This document shows, piece by piece, positions 34,146 through 42,872 of a stretch of 64,000 nt of DNA (the stretch's first letter is position 1; every line of letters starts with the position of its first letter). The notes under the pieces are model-generated. The model searched no databases and was not told the DNA's origin. It saw only the letters and a list, made by a program, of their open reading frames with translations. Source of the DNA: B46-G9 sp964548365 (GTDB lineage: Bacteria > Desulfobacterota > DSM-4660 > Desulfatiglandales > Desulfatiglandaceae); assembly GCA_964548365.1 (NCBI GenBank), contig CAZJRD010000003.1, positions 57,919 to 121,918 of the forward strand, written 5' to 3'. The position numbers and the translations under genes were made by a program.

Positions 34146-34856
34146 ATGTTTCATAAGATCTCGCCCAAAAAAATTTCCGAGGAGATTATCGAGCAATTCA
34201 AGGCGCTCCTGAGCAGTGGGGAACTCAAGCCGGGCGATGAACTGCCTTCGGAACGCGAACTGGCCGAGTCCATAGGCGTCAGCAGGCCACCCCTTCGCGA
34301 AGCACTCAATGCCCTCCAGGCCATGGGATTTATTGAAATTCGTCCGCGGAGCAAGATTCTTGTAAAATCCCTCACCCAAAAACCTGTTGAAGATCCCTTA
34401 AGCCTTCTCATTGCCGATGATCAGGATAAATTTTTTGAACTCCTGGATATTCGGAGGGCCATGGAAAGCTGGGCCGCCTTTAACGCCGCCAAAAAGGCAA
34501 TGGAATCAGACATCGAGATGCTGGAAGAAATCATCATCCGTGATCAGAAAAATTTAAGCGAAAACAGGGATGATGCCAAGACCGATGCCGACTTCCATAT
34601 TGCCATTTCTCTGGCCGCCCGCAATACCGTCCTTTCCCACCTGACCGCCTCCTGTTATAATATCCTCTGGAGCACCCAAAAAATGTCCCGGAAGCAGCTT
34701 TTTAGAAAAAGGGAGAACCAGCGCCTCATCGCAGAACAGCACATGCGTATCTTTAAGGCCATCAAGAGCCGGAATCCCGAACAAGCATCCCGGGAAGCAA
34801 GACGCCACATTGACTTCGTTGAAACCGAGCTGAGAGAACTCATGGCTTCAGAATGA
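34146..34856 (+). CDS. GntR/FadR-family transcriptional regulator (LldR/PdhR-like)
   Basis: 236 aa. The start MFHKISPKK follows GAGGGAG. The N-terminal winged helix-turn-helix of the FadR type (KPGDELPSERELAESIGVSR, then PPLREALNALQAMGFIEIR) is followed by an FCD all-helical effector domain (about 80-230), whose metal-binding pattern D-x3-R, H and H (DIRRAME, DADFHIAIS, EQHMRIF, RRHIDF) is visible. Such regulators bind TGGT-N3-ACCA sites and are released by small organic acids such as lactate or pyruvate. Two perfect sites sit in its own divergent promoter region, so it probably controls itself and the racemase-TRAP row. Confidence 0.93.
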   Translation: MFHKISPKKISEEIIEQFKALLSSGELKPGDELPSERELAESIGVSRPPLREALNALQAMGFIEIRPRSKILVKSLTQKPVEDPLSLLIADDQDKFFELLDIRRAMESWAAFNAAKKAMESDIEMLEEIIIRDQKNLSENRDDAKTDADFHIAISLAARNTVLSHLTASCYNILWSTQKMSRKQLFRKRENQRLIAEQHMRIFKAIKSRNPEQASREARRHIDFVETELRELMASE

Positions 34857-34979
34857 TTCCCTTTCCCCTGTCTTTTTTCACCCGCGTTCAACGCGGCCTC
34901 TTCCCCGGATTCCCTTGGTCCATCGATTCATAAATACGCTAACGTATTATAACACACCAAGAAATGCGGCCTGGGATGG

Positions 34980-35115
34980 CAGGGAACCGGCATATTCCCT
35001 CTGCTTCGTTCGCTTCGCCCTCCATGGCTCCGCTCACTGCGGATGTGAGCCCTTCCACTGTCCTGTTCCAGGGTTCACATGACGCCGCCTCGGGAACATC
35101 CCGCTCCCATGCCCC
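34980..35115. repeat. Dispersed palindromic repeat, family A, copy 2
   Basis: The same core as at 17741: CCGGCATATTCCCTCTGCT at the left and GGGAACATCCCGCTCCC at the right. The central stem reads ATGTGAGCCCT / AGGGTTCACAT, differing from copy 1 on both arms while keeping pairing. No gene is present between 34857 and 35276. Confidence 0.75.
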
Positions 35116-35153
35116 CAACGGTACGCCACTGTAATTGCCCAGTATGGTACTTA

Positions 35154-35276
35154 TTCCATTTTGCATTCAAGATGATACCTAGGCGGCAAGGAGCGGACGA
35201 CGGAGGCGTACATGAACGGTACGTCGAGGAGTCCGCGACGCAGCCAACGCCGGTGGCGCTTGAATGCGAATTGGAA
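35154..35276. repeat. MITE-like element with 18-bp terminal inverted repeats
   Basis: TTCCATTTTGCATTCAAG (35154-35171) is mirrored by CTTGAATGCGAATTGGAA (35259-35276) with two mismatches. The interior has GCGTACATGAACGGTACGT-type hairpin sequence. It ends exactly at the base before the SDR stop codon. Confidence 0.7.
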
Positions 35277-36131
35277 TTAGTTTTTCTTTTCCGCGTACGT
35301 GAGCACCATCCCGCCGTCAAAAAGCAAGTCCCCGCCGATGAGATACCTGGCGAATCGCGAAAATCCCAAGACAAACAGGTTGCCCACTTCTATGGGCGTC
35401 ATCATCTCCTTGATCCGGCTATGGCCCATCATCACGTCCGTTACCACTTCTTCCGGCGTGATGCCCCGCTGTTCTGCCTGGGCCGGAACCTGTTTCAACG
35501 CCAGGGCCGTCTTGACAAAACCGGTACTCACGGAAAAGGAACGGATTTTTCCATCCCCTTCGGCGGCAATGGACTGGGTCAGGGCGCGCAGACCGAATTT
35601 GGTGATATTGTATACCGGCTTGTTGATGGTGCACATGTGGGCGTGCACGGAGGCCATGTTTCCCACGGCGCCGGTCCCATCCGCGCTTTTCTTCATGTGG
35701 GGGATCGCCAATTTGGAGAGAAAAAACGGGGCTCGAAGCATGAGCCGCAGCATGTAATCATACTTCTCCATGGGAAAATTTTCAACGGAGTCAATGTGCT
35801 GGATGCCCGCAATATTTGCCACATACTTGATACTCCCCAGCTTAGCCGCCTCCTCCACCGCTTGTTCCACCTCATTGTCAACGCACAGATCGGTCTTGAG
35901 GAAAATCATCTGGCCGCCCATATCCCGGGCCATCTGCTGGGTCGCCTTCCCCCCCTCTTCATCCACATCCAGGCCTACGGTCATGAGACCGTTCGCCGCG
36001 GCAGCCACGGCCGTTGCCCTGCCGATCCCGCCGGACGCTCCCGTCACGATACAGACGTTTTTCGGGCTGAAATGATCGTCCTCTAAAAACAAGATTTCAT
36101 TTTTCTTGATTTCAGGCTCATTTATATCCAT
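35277..36131 (-). CDS. Short-chain dehydrogenase, 3-hydroxybutyrate dehydrogenase-like
   Basis: 284 aa; start MDINEPEIKK chosen because GGAGG precedes it by five bases. The N-terminal extension of about 25 residues is longer than usual. Rossmann motif TGASGGIGRA, NIAG, a serine in NMASVHAHM and a YNITKFGL active-site tyrosine/lysine follow. The tail (GGDLLFDGGMVLTY) is typical of classical SDRs; the layout resembles BdhA-type 3-hydroxybutyrate dehydrogenases. It is divergent from the second sigma-54 regulator, which may control it. Substrate not certain. Confidence 0.82.
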   Translation of the reverse strand: MDINEPEIKKNEILFLEDDHFSPKNVCIVTGASGGIGRATAVAAAANGLMTVGLDVDEEGGKATQQMARDMGGQMIFLKTDLCVDNEVEQAVEEAAKLGSIKYVANIAGIQHIDSVENFPMEKYDYMLRLMLRAPFFLSKLAIPHMKKSADGTGAVGNMASVHAHMCTINKPVYNITKFGLRALTQSIAAEGDGKIRSFSVSTGFVKTALALKQVPAQAEQRGITPEEVVTDVMMGHSRIKEMMTPIEVGNLFVLGFSRFARYLIGGDLLFDGGMVLTYAEKKN

Positions 36132-36415
36132 CTTCTCCTCCATTGTTCAATCTTCTTGAATTTCAGACAGAATTCACCGGGTTTTTTCATCCTCATTCCC
36201 GTGTAGGGATAGACTACCTGCTTTAACCCTTCAAAAATTCCCTGATTGAAACACAATACGCATTCGATCACAGTTAAAGCAAATTTGGGGCCAGATATCC
36301 GCTGTGTGGAGCGCTGGTCTTTCAAATACCCTTCACTCCATGGAAAGGCAGGCCTTCCTGATGCATTGAGACAAGTCCTCCAACCATTTTCATTGCAATA
36401 CCCAACAAGAAAGCG

Positions 36416-36434
36416 TATTGATTATGTATCAATA
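36416..36434. promoter_or_regulatory. Perfect inverted repeat upstream of the second sigma-54 activator
   Basis: Arms TATTGAT and ATCAATA are separated by TATGT, ending 39 bp before the regulator start. Placement mirrors that of the palindrome at 391-410 before the first regulator, but the arm sequence differs, as expected for two activators with different specificity. No other gene is visible in 36132-36473. Confidence 0.45.
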
Positions 36435-36473
36435 AATCTACATGTAGAAGACTGGCTACGGGGAATTATTAAG

Positions 36474-37931
36474 ATGGACAGAGAAAAGCACAGGATTGCC
36501 CCTGAAAAAAGAAACACTCCGGGAGACACCGGGGAGCATGAGCGAAATCACACGGAGATTGAGGAGCAACTGGAGATGTTTCAGTTGATCTTTGACAGTA
36601 TATACAATGGGTCCATGGTCACCGATGCCGATGGCTACATCACCCATTTTAACAAGCCCTACGGACGGTTTCTGGGCCTTGACCCGGAAAAACAGATCGG
36701 AAAACTCACCACAGAAGTGGTGGAAAATTCCAGGATGCATATCGTGGCAAAGACCGGCAAGGCCGAGATTAATCAGTCCCACCGGATCAAAGGCCAGGAT
36801 ATGGTAGTACAACGCATCCCTATCAAGAAAAACGGCAGGGTAGTAGCCGTATTCGGGCAGGTTATGTTTAAGGATGTCAGGGATGTCAGGAAACTTGCCG
36901 AGGAATTCTCTCTTCTGGAATCAAAGGTGGAGCTCTATGAAAAGGAGATCCTTTCCCTGCGCTCCACGCGGTATACACTCGAGAGCATTATAGCCCGTAG
37001 TACCGTGATGATTGCTTTGAAGAATGAGGCGCTCAAGGCTGCAGCCACCCAGTACCCGGTCCTTATTTCCGGGGAGAGCGGCACAGGGAAAGAACTCTTC
37101 GCCCAGGCCATCCACCATGCCAGCCCGCGAAAAGTCTATCCCTTCGTCCGTATCAACTGCTCAGCCATCCCGAAAGATCTGCTGGAATCCGAGCTCTTTG
37201 GCTATGACAAGGGGGCCTTTACCGGTGCAAGGGCGGCCGGCAAGCCCGGGAAATTCGAACTCGCACACCGGGGGACCATTTTTCTCGACGAGATCGGGGA
37301 TCTCCCTCTTCAGATGCAGCCAAAACTCCTGCGGGTCCTGGAGGAAAAGGAGTTTGAACGGGTGGGCGGCACCTCTATTATCCGATCCGATTTCCGGCTC
37401 ATATCGGCAACCAATCAAAGCCTTGAGAAACTCCTGGCAGATGGGCATTTCCGGAAGGATCTCTTCTACCGGCTGAACGTAATCCCCCTCCATATCCCTC
37501 CCTTGCGGGAGAGGAAAGAGGATATCATCCCCCTTTGCCGTCACCTCCTCGATGAGATGACCAAAGAAGCGACCATTTCCCCCATTCATATGGAAGAAGA
37601 GGCTGAAAAGGGCCTTCTGGCTTATCACTGGCCGGGGAATGTGCGCGAACTGTCCAATGTGCTTGAACGGATTTTATCTTCCCTGGAAGGCGACACCATT
37701 CGACTCAGGGATCTCCCCTTCTATCTCCAAGGGCCTGCCAAGGGCCCTGGAGGCTCAGGTCCCTCCAACTTGAGAGCAGTTCAGTCGGATGCGGAAAAAG
37801 AGGCCATCAGCCAGGCCCTGCGGGCGAGCCAGAACAACAAGGCAAAGGCCGCCAGAATGCTGGGCATCCACCGAACACTCCTTTACAAAAAAATAAAAAG
37901 ATATGGCCTGCCTCTCGACCCCCCACTGTAG
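36474..37931 (+). CDS. PAS-domain sigma-54-dependent transcriptional activator (second)
   Basis: 485 aa; start MDREKHRIAP preferred, with GGGGAA about ten bases upstream. A PAS domain (about 32-140) and a coiled linker are followed by the AAA+ domain with GESGTGKE (200-207), GAFTGA (247-252) and FLDEIGDLPLQMQ, then a Fis-type helix-turn-helix (NKAKAARMLGIHRTLLYKKI). The PAS part lacks the cysteine cluster of the first regulator. This PAS-AAA-Fis arrangement is common among regulators of fatty-acid and organic-acid genes. It is flanked by an SDR gene and a CoA-transferase gene, both plausible targets, but no sigma-54 promoter was found in front of either. Confidence 0.92.
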   Translation: MDREKHRIAPEKRNTPGDTGEHERNHTEIEEQLEMFQLIFDSIYNGSMVTDADGYITHFNKPYGRFLGLDPEKQIGKLTTEVVENSRMHIVAKTGKAEINQSHRIKGQDMVVQRIPIKKNGRVVAVFGQVMFKDVRDVRKLAEEFSLLESKVELYEKEILSLRSTRYTLESIIARSTVMIALKNEALKAAATQYPVLISGESGTGKELFAQAIHHASPRKVYPFVRINCSAIPKDLLESELFGYDKGAFTGARAAGKPGKFELAHRGTIFLDEIGDLPLQMQPKLLRVLEEKEFERVGGTSIIRSDFRLISATNQSLEKLLADGHFRKDLFYRLNVIPLHIPPLRERKEDIIPLCRHLLDEMTKEATISPIHMEEEAEKGLLAYHWPGNVRELSNVLERILSSLEGDTIRLRDLPFYLQGPAKGPGGSGPSNLRAVQSDAEKEAISQALRASQNNKAKAARMLGIHRTLLYKKIKRYGLPLDPPL

Positions 37932-37953
37932 CAAAATTGATACGAACCCTCCC

Positions 37954-39957
37954 CTATTTGCCTTTCAGGGCCCGTCTTGCTTCTTTACTGCTCTCAAAAA
38001 TGTGGGGAGCGACATCTCTCTTTTCCAGGGCGTCCCCCAGTTTCATCCGCAGGAAAGTGCTGGTAGTATACCGGGTGACACCAGTATAGAACCGCTCCAC
38101 CAGGTATTTTACCATATCGGTATATTCATCCAAGATATCCGGAAATATGGTGAAGTGGTCATAGTTAACGATAGTGTAGGTTTTCTTCCTGAGGGGAACA
38201 AGAATCCTTTCAACGGCTTCTTTGATATCCTGTACGTCCTGATGTGTTTTGACCGAAAACCCCTCAAAATTGACAAAGAAGAGGTTCTCCTCCGGGTGGT
38301 AAATCAGACGCTCCTCGATGGAAAGACTGAGAAGGTCATCTTTCAATCCCATTGGACCGGGTTCGAATATCCTTGCATCCATCAATCGGGGAGGATCTTT
38401 TATGTTGGGCCTGAATGCCATCTGTGAAAGGATATCTAGCTCCAGGTCAATCCCTGGAGCAATTTCAACCAGCTCCATGCCTTCTCTGGTGAGCTGAAAA
38501 ACGCAGCGCTCGGTTACGTACAGAATGGGTTGTTTTTTCATGGTGGCATACTTCCCACTGAAGGTAATGTGTTCCACCCGGTCCACAAATTTCTTGACTT
38601 TTCCCTCCTGCACAATTCTCAATTGTCCATGTTCAACCGCAACCTTCAGCCCGGACGCGGTAAAGGTCCCCACAAAAATAACCCTCTTGGCATTCTGGCT
38701 GATGTTGATGAATCCACCGGCGCCGGCAAGCTTGGGACCAAATTTGCTCACATTCAGGTTCCCCTTCTTATCAGCCTGGGCCAATCCGAGGAACGCCATG
38801 TCCAAACCGCCGCCATCATAGAAGTCAAACTGGTACGGTTGATCGATGAGAGCCTCAGTGTTGGTGGCCGCCCCAAAATTGAGACCTCCAGCGGGCAAAC
38901 CGCCAATGACTCCCGGTTCCGCCGTCAAGGTAATAAAATTCAGGATTTTTTCTTCATTGGCCACGCTGGCCACTCCTTCCGGCATCCCAATTCCCAGATT
39001 CACGACGCTATTGGCCTTCAATGCAAAAGCGGCCCTCCGGGCGATAATCTTCCTCGGACCCATGTCCATCGGCTCGATGGATTGCATGGGAACCTTTATC
39101 TCACTGCTGAACGCCGGATTATACACGTCCACGAAGGTCTGCCAGTGATGCTCGGGCCTTGCAACGACCACACAATCCACCATAATTCCCGGTATTTTTA
39201 CCTGTCGGGCATTCAAGGTATGCCGATCGGCGATTCTCTCCACCTGGATTATCACAAATCCACCTGAATTCTTCGCCGCCGTTGCAATGGAGAGGGATTC
39301 CAGGGTCAAGGCCTCCTTTTCCATGGTGATATTTCCGTCAAGATCAGCCGTTGTTCCCCTTATGATAGCAACGTTAATCGGAAGGGTTTTGTAAGCAAGA
39401 TACTCCTGCTTATCAAATTCAATAAGTTCCACAATATCTTCAGTGGTTGAATCATTTATTTTTCCACCCCCATTTCTGGGATCAACAAAGGTCCCTATCC
39501 CAACCGTAGTAATGGTCCTCGGCTTGTGGGCTGCGATGTCCCGGTAGAGATGCGAGATCACGCCCTGCGGGAGATTGTATGCGATGATTTTGTTTTCAAC
39601 CGCAAGTTTCTGGAGCTTCGGCACAAGCCCCCAGTGCCCGCCGATGACCCTCTTGACGAGACCCTCATGACCAAAGTGGTTCAACCCTTTTTCCTGGCCG
39701 TCCCCCTGCCCGGCTGCGTAAATGAGAGTAAGGCCCCTGGGCCTGCCTGTTTCCAGAAAATATTCTTCCAGTTTGACAGCGATTTCTTCTGCAAATCCAA
39801 TGCCCACGAACCCACCTGTAGCCACCGTATCGCCATCCCGGATCACCCGGACTGCCTCTTCCGCTGAAACGATCTTCCCCTTTGTGGCCCGCTTCAGAGG
39901 AAGTGAAGAGAGCACTGGATGACCGCTCCCCTGATGAGATTCTGCTGCATTATTCAT
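37954..39957 (-). CDS. Acyl-CoA:acetate/propionate CoA-transferase (YdiF type) with C-terminal extension
   Basis: 667 aa. Residues about 20-540 form a family I CoA-transferase with fused alpha and beta halves. Both glycine-rich motifs (ATGGFVGIGFAEE and VVNLGIGMPEGVASVA) are present, as is the catalytic glutamate in TAEPGVIGGLPAGGLNFG. It would move CoA between short-chain acyl groups to activate an acid. About 125 extra residues (540-667) follow that family members of the usual length (about 520-540) lack; they begin SIEERLIYHPEENLFFVNFE and look like a STAS/SpoIIAA-type alpha-beta domain. It is convergent with the sigma-54 regulator and precedes the flavoprotein/iron-sulfur genes at 40-45 kb. 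Confidence 0.87.
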   Translation of the reverse strand: MNNAAESHQGSGHPVLSSLPLKRATKGKIVSAEEAVRVIRDGDTVATGGFVGIGFAEEIAVKLEEYFLETGRPRGLTLIYAAGQGDGQEKGLNHFGHEGLVKRVIGGHWGLVPKLQKLAVENKIIAYNLPQGVISHLYRDIAAHKPRTITTVGIGTFVDPRNGGGKINDSTTEDIVELIEFDKQEYLAYKTLPINVAIIRGTTADLDGNITMEKEALTLESLSIATAAKNSGGFVIIQVERIADRHTLNARQVKIPGIMVDCVVVARPEHHWQTFVDVYNPAFSSEIKVPMQSIEPMDMGPRKIIARRAAFALKANSVVNLGIGMPEGVASVANEEKILNFITLTAEPGVIGGLPAGGLNFGAATNTEALIDQPYQFDFYDGGGLDMAFLGLAQADKKGNLNVSKFGPKLAGAGGFINISQNAKRVIFVGTFTASGLKVAVEHGQLRIVQEGKVKKFVDRVEHITFSGKYATMKKQPILYVTERCVFQLTREGMELVEIAPGIDLELDILSQMAFRPNIKDPPRLMDARIFEPGPMGLKDDLLSLSIEERLIYHPEENLFFVNFEGFSVKTHQDVQDIKEAVERILVPLRKKTYTIVNYDHFTIFPDILDEYTDMVKYLVERFYTGVTRYTTSTFLRMKLGDALEKRDVAPHIFESSKEARRALKGK

Positions 39958-40020
39958 CTTTTCACCTCGCTTCGCATTTCATCACTGGTGTTCATCAGAG
40001 GATTGGCGGAGAAATCCGCG

Positions 40021-41175
40021 CTATGCTGAAGCCTTCGTGATAATCTCCGCCAGGTCCAGGACCTCCAGGCTTTGTTCCAGCTCTTCGGCCTTCAATCCGT
40101 CCTCCAGCATCTTGGCGCACTGGGGGCAGGCAACGGCGACAACGCTTGCACCGGTCTCGTGGGCCTGTCTTATCCTGATCCTGTTGGGGGCATCGTCGCC
40201 TCCCCCGAGGATATCCGTAAAGAAATTGCCTCCGCCTCCCCCGCAGCAGAAGGCGTTTTCGCCGTGCTGATCCATTTCCACGAACTCCAGACCGGGGACG
40301 GCATGAAGGATTTTCCGGGGGGCCTCGTATTCCCCGTTGTGCCTTCCGAGGTAACAGGGATCATGATAGGTCACCCTTGCCCGGTATTCACGCAGGGGCA
40401 ATGCGTGAGACTGGATGAGGGGGAGGAGCACTTGGGAATAATGAAACACCTCATAAGTTCCTCCCAATGGTGGATAGAACTTCCGAAAAGCATTCAGGGC
40501 ATGGGGGTCCAAGGTAATTATCTTCTTGACGCCCAGTTCTTTGAAAAGCGAGATATTCTCCTCCGCCAGGAACTGAAATAAGCCGGCCTCGCCCAGCGTT
40601 TTGACCTCATTTCCGTCACAGATTTCCTTCTCTCCGAGGATGCCGAAGGAGACCTGCGCCTTCGTGAGAAGATTTGACACTGCTCTTGCAATCCTCTTTC
40701 CCCGTTCGTCATAGGAACCCACATCTCCCACATAGAACAGGTATTCCTGGCCTTCATAGGGATTGACCGCGGTTCCGTCAGCCCATTTACCCCGCTCTCC
40801 GGCAGGCTCCTTGTAAGGGTTCCCGCTGATATTGATGTTCTTCAGGTAATCCCGTACAGGAGGAGGAATAATCCCTTTGTTCACCAGATCCTCCCTGGCC
40901 GCCATGAAGATGTTTACCAAGTCTTCACCGAAGGTAAATACGCAGTGTTCCACGCAGTTCGCGCAGGTGGCGCACGAGAAAATGATTTCCTGAAAGCGTT
41001 CACTGTTCTCGATTTCGTTGTTGAGCCACGCCCTGATCAACCACATCCTGCCGCCGGGGGAATACGTCTCGAACCTGAATTTCCGGTAGGTTGGGCAGTT
41101 GAAGTCGGTATAATCACTGGTGAACTTGCAGTATCCGCACCTGAAACAGCGATGAATAATCTCCTCGTATTGCAT
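40021..41175 (-). CDS. CCG-domain iron-sulfur oxidoreductase with degenerate first CCG domain
   Basis: 384 aa. A first ferredoxin-like site (CFRCGYCKF, later CP) and a second (CATCANCVEHC) are followed by two CCG-domain positions. The second is intact (C in YHDPCYLGRHNGEY, CCGGGGG, then CPQC). The first has lost most cysteines (VGDVGSYDERG, EICDGNE instead of CCG). It starts directly after the flavoprotein stop, so the two form a GlcDF-like pair. It can still hold one non-cubane cluster at most, which may make it an electron carrier rather than a disulfide reductase. Confidence 0.85.
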   Translation of the reverse strand: MQYEEIIHRCFRCGYCKFTSDYTDFNCPTYRKFRFETYSPGGRMWLIRAWLNNEIENSERFQEIIFSCATCANCVEHCVFTFGEDLVNIFMAAREDLVNKGIIPPPVRDYLKNINISGNPYKEPAGERGKWADGTAVNPYEGQEYLFYVGDVGSYDERGKRIARAVSNLLTKAQVSFGILGEKEICDGNEVKTLGEAGLFQFLAEENISLFKELGVKKIITLDPHALNAFRKFYPPLGGTYEVFHYSQVLLPLIQSHALPLREYRARVTYHDPCYLGRHNGEYEAPRKILHAVPGLEFVEMDQHGENAFCCGGGGGNFFTDILGGGDDAPNRIRIRQAHETGASVVAVACPQCAKMLEDGLKAEELEQSLEVLDLAEIITKASA

Positions 41176-42558
41176 CTAATAAACCTCCCAGTTTCCCGGA
41201 TTCATAATCCTGTTCGGGTCCAGATTCGCCTTGATCATTTCCATGAGTTTCCAGGTATTCGGGTCCATGTGCTGAATGGCCAGTCTCTGCTCTTCCACCG
41301 TTGGTTTCCAATAGAGGCCGCCGATTTCCAAGACAAAAGCACTGACCTCCTCAAGTGCCTTCCTGGTCCTGTCCATCATGTCGTCGTCAGCTCGATTGAA
41401 GGCGAAGGCAAAGGCGAACATCACGGAATGCCCTCCGTCGATGACCCTGACCATTCCCGAATACGCGAGGTCATACCTGGTGGCGAGCTCTTCCAGCTTT
41501 TGGGTGCATTCCGGATACTTTTCGAGCATGACGATGGGCCCGGAATACTCGAACCCGCCGCCCCTCTTGACATCCGCCAGCTTGCTGGCGCTCCTTTGGG
41601 GGGATTCCAGCAGGACCGGTTTCATCATGGGCGGGATACCCATGAATCCGCCGTCCTTGCTCTTTATGTAGGGATCAAGGGCGTGCCAGATCATCTTCCG
41701 CTTGAATTCAAGCTCCTCGTCTGTATCGCCCGTGATATAAAAGCTGACATGGTGATTGTCCTTGAACATCATGGGCTTTGGCTGGGTGAAGGCCAGGATG
41801 TCTTCCGCCATCTCGGTATGGGTAATCTCGTAGACCATCTCCGGGACCAGGTCTCCACGGTCCGTCACGAAAATCTCCACGTCCCGCAACTTTTTTCTCG
41901 GATAGAGCTTCACGCCGAGTTTTGTAATAATCCCGGTCGCCCCGAACCATCCCAGGAACAGGCCCGACAGGTCCGGGAACGGCGCCCCCTTTGAAAACCA
42001 GTCGGGGGAAAGGGCGCACGAGCCGATTCTGCATATTTCGCCGGCGCCCGTGACCACTTCCATGCCGCTCACCAGGTCCGAATTGAACCCGTACTGCTGG
42101 GTCAACCTTCCCTGGCCGTGGATAGTAACATTGGCGGCAATGGTGGCCGTCGGCGGGGCGTCCGGGATGCTATGGCGCAGCCTGGGGTGATGTTTTTCCA
42201 GGTAGGCCTTCAGCGCCCCCTGGGAGGTACCCCCTTCCACCAGCGCGTAACGTCCCATCTCATTGACCTCAAGGATCCTGCTCATCCGTTTCATATCCAC
42301 GACGATCCCGCCCTTCAAGGGGATCGCCAGGCCCGTCAAGGAGAGACCCGCACCCATGGGGACGACCGGTATCTTCTCACGGTTGGCCAACCTGAAGATT
42401 TTCTGCACCTCATCAGTTGACTTCGGGATCACCACGTAATCAGGAGCATGGGGCTCCATCAACCCTGGGTCACGGCCATAGAAATAGCGTTCTTCGGGCG
42501 CCGTAGAGACATATTCCTGTCCCACAATCTCGGCAAGTAACTGGGCTATATCCTTCAT
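41176..42558 (-). CDS. FAD-linked oxidase (PCMH-type), divergent GlcD-like
   Basis: 460 aa. The N-terminal FAD domain has KIPVVPMGAGLSLTGLAIPL and GWFGATGIITKLGVKLYPRK, and the C-terminus ends LDPNRIMNPGNWEVY. The two histidine motifs of lactate/glycolate dehydrogenases (HAGDGNLH and GEHGIG) are absent, so its chemistry probably differs; the substrate is unknown. It is closely similar in layout to the protein encoded at 44129-45508. The iron-sulfur gene follows without a gap (TAG then ATG), so they should act as one enzyme. A 4-cresol/vanillyl-alcohol-oxidase-like role is conceivable but not supported by a motif I can name. Confidence 0.85.
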   Translation of the reverse strand: MKDIAQLLAEIVGQEYVSTAPEERYFYGRDPGLMEPHAPDYVVIPKSTDEVQKIFRLANREKIPVVPMGAGLSLTGLAIPLKGGIVVDMKRMSRILEVNEMGRYALVEGGTSQGALKAYLEKHHPRLRHSIPDAPPTATIAANVTIHGQGRLTQQYGFNSDLVSGMEVVTGAGEICRIGSCALSPDWFSKGAPFPDLSGLFLGWFGATGIITKLGVKLYPRKKLRDVEIFVTDRGDLVPEMVYEITHTEMAEDILAFTQPKPMMFKDNHHVSFYITGDTDEELEFKRKMIWHALDPYIKSKDGGFMGIPPMMKPVLLESPQRSASKLADVKRGGGFEYSGPIVMLEKYPECTQKLEELATRYDLAYSGMVRVIDGGHSVMFAFAFAFNRADDDMMDRTRKALEEVSAFVLEIGGLYWKPTVEEQRLAIQHMDPNTWKLMEMIKANLDPNRIMNPGNWEVY

Positions 42559-42779
42559 TTTTCGTCCCTCTCACATAGTATGCTAACTCAATAGCAAGGG
42601 TTGGAGACCATTTCCCCCGCCACGGGCCTCCTCGTCCCCCTTTACGGTCTGTGCTTCTCAAGTAACAGCTCAATAAGCACGGGGCTACGGCCGAAACCAT
42701 ATCTCACGCCCGTCGCAGCGAAGCGAAGATCCCGTTATCGGGGTTCACTCCGTTCACTAAAGACGCAAAGAAATCAGAG

Positions 42780-42836
42780 AAAAACAACTTGGTTTTTTGT
42801 TTTTAAACCTCTGTGGTCTCAGTGTCTCTGTGTGAG
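42780..42836. repeat. CACAGAG-type partial element
   Basis: An 8-bp hairpin, AAAAACAA / TTGTTTTT (42780-42787, 42797-42804), is followed by CCTCTGTGGTCTCAGTGTC and CTCTGTGTGAG. It belongs to the family at 13553, 49655 and 62046 but has only one terminal part. The 42559-42872 space holds no gene. Confidence 0.55.
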
Positions 42837-42872
42837 ATATTGTCTTTGGTTTTTGTTTATGTCTGAGCTCTT

